A stretch of DNA of 12,032 nucleotides from Lentimicrobium sp. (GTDB lineage: Bacteria > Bacteroidota > Bacteroidia > Bacteroidales > Lentimicrobiaceae), in contig JAAXUD010000037.1 of NCBI GenBank assembly GCA_013336205.1, positions 1 through 12,032 of the forward strand, in the 5' to 3' direction. The notes below the pieces were generated by a model. That model was not told the DNA's origin. It worked only from the letters and a program-made list of their open reading frames with translations, and searched no databases. The position numbers and the translations under genes were made by a program. Below, one piece after another: positions 7,250 to 12,032 of this stretch. Position 1 is the stretch's first letter; each line of letters starts with the position of its first letter.

Positions 7250-7507
7250 TTAATGAAATAACCCGGAACATTCGGGCATTCTATAGTGACAGGATTGCTC
7301 CATTCTGGCATTAAAACAAGTGAAATGCGACCTTAACATTTTGCTGATTTCAGTTTCATCCAATAAATTCAGATAATTATAGGATTGCCTGAGACTGTAT
7401 CTGTTGGAAATCTTCAGAAAAATGCACGATCCGATTGGCTTTCCGGCCGGACAACCCTTAACAAGGCCAAGCGCATTAACAATTAAAAGATTCCGGTCCT
7501 TCAGCAT
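7250..7507 (-). CDS. Small cysteine-rich protein, possible metal binder
   Basis: The protein has 85 residues and an unknown function. It opens with MLKDRNLLIVNALGLVKGCP and continues AGKPIGSC, giving Cys19-x8-Cys28. A helical middle follows, then H61-x2-C64 and two further cysteines (73 and 80). A CxnC plus HxxC set could bind zinc or an iron-sulfur cluster, or act in thiol chemistry; that is inference. The pattern DRNLLI.NALGLVKGCP resembles small conserved proteins I associate with Bacteroidota, but I cannot name a family. I chose the ATG at 7507; the frame is open only two codons further, to a TTG. It sits between the LytTR regulator gene and the 97-residue gene, all on one strand, with direct repeats about 85-130 bases ahead of its start. 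The overlapping plus-strand frame lacks any family features. Confidence 0.62.
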   Translation of the reverse strand: MLKDRNLLIVNALGLVKGCPAGKPIGSCIFLKISNRYSLRQSYNYLNLLDETEISKMLRSHFTCFNARMEQSCHYRMPECSGLFH

Positions 7508-7591
7508 TTTCAATAATCTGATTGTTCGTTCCTCAATGAAACAAATAATTTTTCAACAATATTACGAAATCAGGGAGCCGAAAACCGGGCA

Positions 7592-7634
7592 AATTATCAG
7601 GCGTAGTGGTTTAATTATCCAGCGTAGGTGTTTT
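7592..7634 (-). promoter_or_regulatory. Two direct repeats 21 bp apart, candidate LytTR operator
   Basis: Two units starting at 7592 and 7613 on the plus strand share AATTATC, then GCGTAG, then GnTTT, with 17 of 21 positions identical. The period is exactly 21 bases, about two turns of the helix, which is how LytTR-domain dimers bind paired direct repeats. The site lies between the stop of the LytTR gene and the start of the small-gene pair, about 85 bases ahead of the latter. It should be read on the minus strand as an upstream control element. Confidence 0.5.
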
Positions 7635-7657
7635 GCCTGTTTTTCGCTGAAAAAAAA

Positions 7658-8407
7658 TCACAGCGTGCGGAAAACTCTCAATAATTCATCTCTTTTTCGG
7701 GTTGAGACAGGTATTTCAGTATTATCCTTCAGCACACACATTAACTCATCACGTTTAAACTTAATCAGATATTTCAGATTAATTAAATGCGAATGGTGTA
7801 CCCTGTAGAAATTGAATTGCTCAAGCATATCAGAATATTCCTTAATTGATTTGGACATCAGAATTTGCTGTTTGTTGTCGAGGTGAAATATTGTATAGTT
7901 ACGGGCTGATTCACAGCGCACTATATTGTCGATCTCAACAATATGAATAGTTTCTGAAGTTTTAAGGATTAGTTTTCTGTTTTCTGGTAACGGAGGTTTC
8001 ATGTAATCAAGCAGCAGTTTCTTTAACCGCTCGTTAATATTCTCGTTCTCGATGGTAGAAGATGCCTTTTCAATGGCACTCTGCAATTCAGATGGATCGA
8101 TTGGTTTTGTTAGATAATCTATGGCATTAAACCTGAAGGCTTTAATAGCATATTCTTCATAAGCAGTAACGAAAATAAGCCTGAATGTTACCGGCATTAT
8201 CTTTCGGATCAGATCAAAACCAGTGCCATCAGGCATTTTGATGTCAAGCAAAACCAATTGCGGGTTGTGGTTTTGAATTGCTGCAATTCCAGACTTTACA
8301 TCTTCGCCTTCAGCAACAACTTCAATTCCGGTACAATACAACCGCAGCATTTCACGCATAGCTTCCCGCGATCTGGGCTCATCATCTATAATTACAGTTC
8401 TTATCAT
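7658..8407 (-). CDS. LytTR-family response regulator (REC + LytTR)
   Basis: This is a 249-residue transcription regulator. The receiver domain (1-120) has the acidic pair D8-D9, the phospho-acceptor D55 in LVLLDIKMPDGTGF, T81 in IFVTAYEEYAIKAF, and K101 in YLTKPID. All active-site residues are in place, so control by phosphorylation is expected. A linker (120-145) leads to the LytTR DNA-binding domain (about 147-245): IHIVEIDNIVRCESARNYT, then FYRVHHSHLINLKYLIKF and the final STRKRDELLRVF. No histidine kinase is adjacent, so the regulator is an orphan within this window. It diverges from yicC across 312 non-coding bases. A copy of the putative operator lies at 8536-8559, about 130 bases before its start, which suggests autoregulation. 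No exact TAnnTTTG box was found for it. Confidence 0.95.
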   Translation of the reverse strand: MIRTVIIDDEPRSREAMREMLRLYCTGIEVVAEGEDVKSGIAAIQNHNPQLVLLDIKMPDGTGFDLIRKIMPVTFRLIFVTAYEEYAIKAFRFNAIDYLTKPIDPSELQSAIEKASSTIENENINERLKKLLLDYMKPPLPENRKLILKTSETIHIVEIDNIVRCESARNYTIFHLDNKQQILMSKSIKEYSDMLEQFNFYRVHHSHLINLKYLIKFKRDELMCVLKDNTEIPVSTRKRDELLRVFRTL

Positions 8408-8535
8408 AATGTTTATTAATTTCTTACTTGAATGATTGCCGTCAAAGCTTAAGCCCGGATCAATTAATACTGTGTAAATATATTGCAGGCAAATCTGCTA
8501 ATTATGACGTAAAATTAATAAAAAACCCGGGCACG

Positions 8536-8559
8536 GTGGTCAAATTATCAAAACCAGGT
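8536..8559 (-). promoter_or_regulatory. Second copy of the putative LytTR operator, upstream of the regulator
   Basis: GTGGT-N2-AATTATC (8536-8549) followed by AGGT at 8556-8559 matches 7606-7629 in the same register. Seventeen of 24 positions agree, and every gap length is equal. It lies about 130 bases before the LytTR gene, as expected for autoregulation. Confidence 0.38.
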
Positions 8560-8696
8560 TAAAATTGAAGATTGACAGCAAACCCCACAAAGGACTCCTG
8601 GTGTCAAACGAAGATAAAAAAAAGTGAATACAAGCATGCTCCTTCGATATAGGTATACAGTAATCAAATAAACCCTCATTTTTCGTGGTTAATATG

Positions 8697-8704
8697 TACA
8701 TTTG
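8697..8704 (+). promoter_or_regulatory. Bacteroidota-type -7 box of the yicC operon
   Basis: TACATTTG matches TAnnTTTG exactly and is the same octamer as the terC -7 box. Transcription would start near 8711, leaving a leader of only about 10 bases before the ATG at 8720. The -33 region holds only a T-run (8679-8683). Confidence 0.45.
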
Positions 8705-8719
8705 TGTAAAATTCAGCAT

Positions 8720-9592
8720 ATGGTCAGATCAATGACCGGTTACGGCAAATCCACTGCCATTCTACCCGGGAAAACAATAACGATAGAAATCAAGTCTCTA
8801 AACAGCAAGCAGTTCGATATGAACCTCCGGTTGCCTTCATTGCTTCGTGAGCGTGAATCAGATTTCAGGAGTTTACTATCCAAATCTATAGAAAGAGGGA
8901 AAGTTGATCTGAATGTATCGATAGATTACACCGGCACTGAAATGCCCGCTGCAATAAACCGTCCGTTAGCACTGGCTTATTACAATGAGCTTAAATCAAT
9001 TGCACTTGAAACAGGCGAATCAAATTCCGACCTGCTGTCAATCGTCATGAAAATGCCTGATATAACCAGGCAATTGCGCGAAGAAACAAGTGAGGAGGAA
9101 TGGAGCGAAATATTCAATTCAATGAATGCTGCAATAGCTCAATTTGAAGCATTCAGGAAACATGAAGGTGCGCTGCTTGAAAATGATTTTAAAGCACGGA
9201 TCAAAATTATTCATGAACTGCTCGAAATGATTGAACCTTTCGAAGCAGAACGGAACAGGCTCTTCCGCGAAAAACTCAGGAGCAGTGTTGCTGAATTTAT
9301 AGAAAATAACACCCTGGATGCCAATAGGTTCGAGCAGGAAATTATTTATTACCTCGAGAAGCTTGACATCACTGAAGAAAAAGTCCGTTTACTGAAACAT
9401 TGCAACTATTTTACAGAAACATTGAAGGAAAAAGATGCGAATGGGAGAAAACTCAGCTTTGTAACCCAGGAAATAGGACGCGAAATAAATACCATTGGTT
9501 CGAAAGCAAACGATGCTTCCATGCAGAAACTGGTGGTTCAGATGAAAGATGAACTGGAAAAAATAAAAGAACAATTAGCTAACATTCTTTAA
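8720..9592 (+). CDS. yicC: YicC/YloC family endoribonuclease
   Basis: This 290-residue cytoplasmic protein belongs to a family with endoribonuclease activity, involved in RNA turnover. It begins with the family signature MVRSMTGYGK. Next come IEIKSLNSKQFDMNLRLP (about 23-40) and ERGKVDLNV (about 58-66), which complete the YicC N-terminal domain (to about 153). The C-terminal DUF1732 part (about 207-290) contains RFEQEIIYYLEKLDITEEKVRL, then SFVTQEIGREINTIGSKANDASMQ, and ends with ELEKIKEQLANIL. The frame is open to a TTG at 8702, but the family start motif and the promoter at 8697-8704 both favour the ATG at 8720. It is the first gene of a tight operon; guanylate kinase starts five bases after its stop. 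The family call is secure. Confidence 0.95.
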   Translation: MVRSMTGYGKSTAILPGKTITIEIKSLNSKQFDMNLRLPSLLRERESDFRSLLSKSIERGKVDLNVSIDYTGTEMPAAINRPLALAYYNELKSIALETGESNSDLLSIVMKMPDITRQLREETSEEEWSEIFNSMNAAIAQFEAFRKHEGALLENDFKARIKIIHELLEMIEPFEAERNRLFREKLRSSVAEFIENNTLDANRFEQEIIYYLEKLDITEEKVRLLKHCNYFTETLKEKDANGRKLSFVTQEIGREINTIGSKANDASMQKLVVQMKDELEKIKEQLANIL

Positions 9593-9597
9593 GCTAT

Positions 9598-10173
9598 ATG
9601 GCGCCGGATAAACAAAAAAAGCTTATTATTGTATCAGCGCCATCCGGTGCCGGGAAGACAACCATTGTAAAGCATCTGCTTTCCTGCTTTCCGGACCTGG
9701 CGTTTTCCGTGTCTGCAACCACAAGGGCAATCAGGGCCGGGGAAGTTCATGGAAAAGATTACTTTTTTATTTCTGAACTTGAATTCAAAGAAAGAATTGA
9801 ATCAGGCGACTTGCTCGAATGGGAAGAAGTCTATAAAGGCACTTTCTACGGCACCCTTAAATCAGAGGTCGACAGGCTGATGAATAAAGGATTTAATGTT
9901 ATTTTTGATGTCGATGTTGTTGGAGGCTTGAATATTAAGAAAGAATATGGCGAAAACGCTCTTTCTGTTTTTGTTAGCCCTCCTTCTGTTGCCGATCTGG
10001 AATTCAGATTAAACAACAGAAAAACCGACTCAGCTGAGACCATTAGGAAACGGATTGAGAAAGCACAATGGGAACTCGGGTTTGCTCCGGAATTTGACTA
10101 TATACTTGTGAATGATTCACTGGATAAAGCAAAAATCGAAATTGAAGAAAAAGTTGCTGATTTTCTGAATTAA
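9598..10173 (+). CDS. gmk: Guanylate kinase
   Basis: The 191-residue cytoplasmic enzyme phosphorylates GMP to GDP with ATP, an essential step toward GTP and dGTP. The P-loop is SGAGKTT at 16-22. The GMP-binding lid region SVSATTRAIRAGEVHGKDYFF (within 38-60) holds the conserved Ser/Arg/Gly-x-Asp-Tyr residues. Next come YGT, then VIFDVDVVGG, equivalent to the DIDVQG motif, and the RKTDSAETIRKR lid. Length is normal for the family. It follows yicC by five bases and precedes the cyclase gene by 22, so it is in one transcript with both. The nearby cyclase may draw on its nucleotide product, but that link is speculative. Confidence 0.97.
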   Translation: MAPDKQKKLIIVSAPSGAGKTTIVKHLLSCFPDLAFSVSATTRAIRAGEVHGKDYFFISELEFKERIESGDLLEWEEVYKGTFYGTLKSEVDRLMNKGFNVIFDVDVVGGLNIKKEYGENALSVFVSPPSVADLEFRLNNRKTDSAETIRKRIEKAQWELGFAPEFDYILVNDSLDKAKIEIEEKVADFLN

Positions 10174-10195
10174 ACCAATACAAAGAGACTAAAAG

Positions 10196-11263
10196 ATGCA
10201 AAAGTCAGATGTAGCATTGATGTTCTCAGATATCAGGGGGTATAACCGTATCCTTGAACTTGACGAGCAGGACGCTACGGATATTCTGGCTATACACGAT
10301 AAAATCTCGCAGGAAGTCATCAATGAGTACAATGGCCATTTAATAAAACGCAACGACGACTCAATTCTGGCTTCATTTGTATCGGCCAACGATGCTTATC
10401 TCTGTGCGATCGATTTTCAGGAACGGCTTAAATCTTTTAACGAGAATAAGGACAAACCCAGGAGATTGCTGGTAAGTATCGGACTACACAAAGGAGAAGT
10501 TGAAATTCGCAACGAACAGATTTTCGGCGAACAGGTTAATATTGCAGCCAGGCTTCAGACACTGGCCGAGCCAGGAAGTGTCTGCCTCTCTGACGCTATC
10601 TACAATGCGATCAGCCGCATGATAGATATTAAAGCCATTGAATACCGCGATATTGAATTAGAGAATCTCCCCGGAAGCCACAACGTATATAAAACCCTTT
10701 CAATTTACCGTGAAGAGTTCAAAACCGGACGACCGGTTTTACGCTTGAAATCTGATTTTCAATACAGAATCAAGGAGATAGAACACATGCCTGGGAATGG
10801 GATATCATTCATTTTCACGTCTTTGCAGGCGCTGTTCCTAATCCTTACAATGCTGGTTCTGATAGCCGCATATCATTCCAGGCAGTCAGGGGTAATTTTT
10901 TCCGAATTGATAAATTCCTGGGCTTCAAATCCCACCTTTTATGGAGCGGTAATACCAGCCTCCTTGTTTTTGTCAGCATTATACGCCAGAAGAAAAATGC
11001 GTGTAGTATTTTATGACATCAGGGATGTAGACAGGATACTATCCTACATAATGCAGGAACTTGGCTATCGCCGGCCGGTGCATTCGAAAGGGTTCATGCT
11101 ATTTAAACCTCAGATGGCCAACTTCTTTATCCTTGGTATGCGAAAATTCAAAGCAAGAGTTGATAGCGATACCATATTGCTTCAGGGGCCGTTTCTATAC
11201 ATGTCGAAACTTGTAAAGATGTTGAAGTATTATGAAAAAACCGGAAAAACAGACAGATTCTAA
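10196..11263 (+). CDS. Class III nucleotidyl cyclase with two TM helices and unknown C-terminal domain
   Basis: The 355-residue protein carries an N-terminal class III cyclase homology domain (about 1-170). Both metal aspartates are present: D12 in FSDIRGY and D55 in KRNDDS. K51 is the purine-contacting lysine, and N115 and R119 in VNIAARL are the transition-state pair. The residue seven before N115, an Asp in many adenylate cyclases, is Gln108 (EQIFGEQVN), so the substrate is uncertain. Two hydrophobic helices (about 204-226 and 246-264) would anchor it in the inner membrane. A cytoplasmic C-terminal part (268-350), containing FYDIRDVDRILSYIMQELGY and LLQGPFLYMSKLVKMLK, matches nothing I recognise. 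Having the catalytic domain before the membrane helices is the reverse of the common plan. It lies between gmk and nadD and overlaps nadD by 32 bases, so translation is probably coupled. It should make a cyclic nucleotide, probably cAMP. Confidence 0.85.
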   Translation: MQKSDVALMFSDIRGYNRILELDEQDATDILAIHDKISQEVINEYNGHLIKRNDDSILASFVSANDAYLCAIDFQERLKSFNENKDKPRRLLVSIGLHKGEVEIRNEQIFGEQVNIAARLQTLAEPGSVCLSDAIYNAISRMIDIKAIEYRDIELENLPGSHNVYKTLSIYREEFKTGRPVLRLKSDFQYRIKEIEHMPGNGISFIFTSLQALFLILTMLVLIAAYHSRQSGVIFSELINSWASNPTFYGAVIPASLFLSALYARRKMRVVFYDIRDVDRILSYIMQELGYRRPVHSKGFMLFKPQMANFFILGMRKFKARVDSDTILLQGPFLYMSKLVKMLKYYEKTGKTDRF

Positions 11264-11837
11264 ACTTACCGGACTGTTTTTCGGATCCTTTAACCCAATT
11301 CACAACGGGCATCTCTGCATTGCTGAATATATGACAGAATACGGCGGATTAAAAGAAGTCTGGTTTGTACTTTCCCCGCACAATCCGCTCAAAGACAAAA
11401 CAAGCCTGCTTTCAGACTATGCCCGGCTGGAAATGGTACAAACCGCTGTTGCGGATGACAATCGTTTCAGGGTGAGCGATATTGAGTTTCACATGCCTCA
11501 GCCCAGTTACACCATTGATACTATGACCAGGTTAACTGAGAAATATCCTGACAGAAAATTTGTGCTGATTGCCGGTACCGATGTATTGCCGACTTTTCAT
11601 AAATGGAAGAACTACGAGCAACTGCTTGAGCAGTACACCTTTATGATCTATCCCCGTGAAACCGGGCTTGATCATAAACTACTGGAACACCCCTCGGTTC
11701 AATTGGTAAATGCTCCAAAAATTGAGATATCTTCGAGCTTTATCAGAAAAACCTTGCTCCAGGGTAAGAGTGCACGCTATTCTATGCCAGACAGCGTATA
11801 CCGGCTGGTGGATAAATATGGGTATTATATGAGGTAA
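11232..11837 (+). CDS. nadD: Nicotinate-nucleotide adenylyltransferase
   Basis: The 201-residue cytoplasmic enzyme transfers AMP from ATP to nicotinate mononucleotide, making deamido-NAD in NAD synthesis. The nucleotidyltransferase motif GSFNPIHNGH is at 18-27, and the second signature ISSSFIR is at 166-172. Between them lie VLSPHNPLKDK (substrate loop), YTIDTM and LIAGTDVLPTFHKWKNY, all typical of NadD. No other in-frame ATG lies before the catalytic motif, so the ATG at 11232 is the start despite its 32-base overlap with the cyclase gene. Last gene of the yicC-gmk-cyclase-nadD operon as seen here. No terminator is visible within the 195 bases that follow. Confidence 0.96.
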   Translation: MKKPEKQTDSKLTGLFFGSFNPIHNGHLCIAEYMTEYGGLKEVWFVLSPHNPLKDKTSLLSDYARLEMVQTAVADDNRFRVSDIEFHMPQPSYTIDTMTRLTEKYPDRKFVLIAGTDVLPTFHKWKNYEQLLEQYTFMIYPRETGLDHKLLEHPSVQLVNAPKIEISSSFIRKTLLQGKSARYSMPDSVYRLVDKYGYYMR

Positions 11838-11936
11838 GAGTAGCCAATTCCCAATATCTAATTTTCACTTTGGGCCCGCCTCCACCTGCCTGATTGCATA
11901 GGTAACCATGGAGACAGGCTGCGTTACGTCGGGTAA

Positions 11937-11978
11937 ACTTTGTACTTTTTACTTTGTACTTTTTACTTTGTACTTTTT
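11937..11978. repeat. Three perfect 14-bp tandem repeats
   Basis: The unit ACTTTGTACTTTTT occurs three times head to tail without a mismatch, and a broken fourth copy (ACTT) follows. Each unit contains the palindrome GTAC. It is non-coding and lies about 100 bases after nadD. Units are too short and unspaced for CRISPR. Slippage could make copy number vary between strains. Confidence 0.9.
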
Positions 11979-12032
11979 ACTTCTCAATGCAGGTCCAGCC
12001 CATTCAGCATAAAAATGCTATGTCTGATGGTT

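Larger units (their letters stand above)
8408..8719. other. Divergent intergenic region between lytTR regulator and yicC
   Basis: These 312 bases show no convincing coding frame. They hold the yicC -7 box near the right end and the related operator-like sequence at 8536-8559. There is also an ACCAGG/CCTGGT pair (8553-8558 and 8597-8602) and a TTGACA/TGTCAA pair (8572-8577 and 8602-8607), both with wide spacing. No terminator or known riboswitch was seen. Confidence 0.6.

Noticed and set aside
7645..7665. CGCTG/CAGCG hairpin after the LytTR gene as a terminator
   Set aside because: On the minus strand the stem is followed by CG and purine-rich sequence, not T; the T run is in the loop. Read-through into the small genes remains possible.
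7404..7808. Plus-strand 134-residue frame across the operator region and the LytTR gene end
   Set aside because: It is antisense to the strong LytTR domain, shows no recognisable motif, and overlaps the better-supported minus-strand cysteine-rich gene.
11937..11978. CRISPR array
   Set aside because: The units are 14 bases, perfectly tandem and have no spacers; no cas gene is present.

Overview
The window looks like a chromosomal segment of a member of the Bacteroidota, probably near the Bacteroidales. Four -7 boxes match the Bacteroidota consensus TAnnTTTG, most starts lack a strong Shine-Dalgarno sequence, base composition is moderately AT-rich, and the order yicC-gmk-(x)-nadD fits this phylum. 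No rRNA, tRNA, CRISPR array, transposase or phage gene was seen. The assignment rests on reading alone; no database search was possible.

Layout, left to right. A plus-strand terminator (1-26) closes a gene lying outside the window. A TerC/Alx-type membrane protein (minus) diverges from a 500-residue glutamine synthetase (plus). The synthetase converges on a YbhN-like flippase-domain membrane protein (minus), and the two share a large hairpin terminator. Next come a small heat-shock protein (Hsp20) with its own terminator and a ten-helix EamA/DMT exporter, both plus. The exporter's end overlaps the end of a convergent phospholipase D/cardiolipin-synthase-type enzyme (minus).

From 6927 to 8407 three minus-strand genes follow one another: a LytTR response regulator, a small cysteine-rich protein, and a small protein with a possible PH-like fold. 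A 21-bp-period direct repeat lies between the regulator gene and the two small genes, and a related copy lies upstream of the regulator itself. This suggests a small self-regulated LytTR regulon and is the most promising undescribed unit here.

From 8720 to 11837 a tight plus-strand operon runs yicC-gmk-cyclase-nadD. It combines RNA turnover, GMP phosphorylation and NAD synthesis with an inserted class III nucleotidyl cyclase that carries two membrane helices and an unrecognised C-terminal domain. The cyclase overlaps nadD by 32 bases. The right edge is non-coding and holds three perfect 14-bp tandem repeats.
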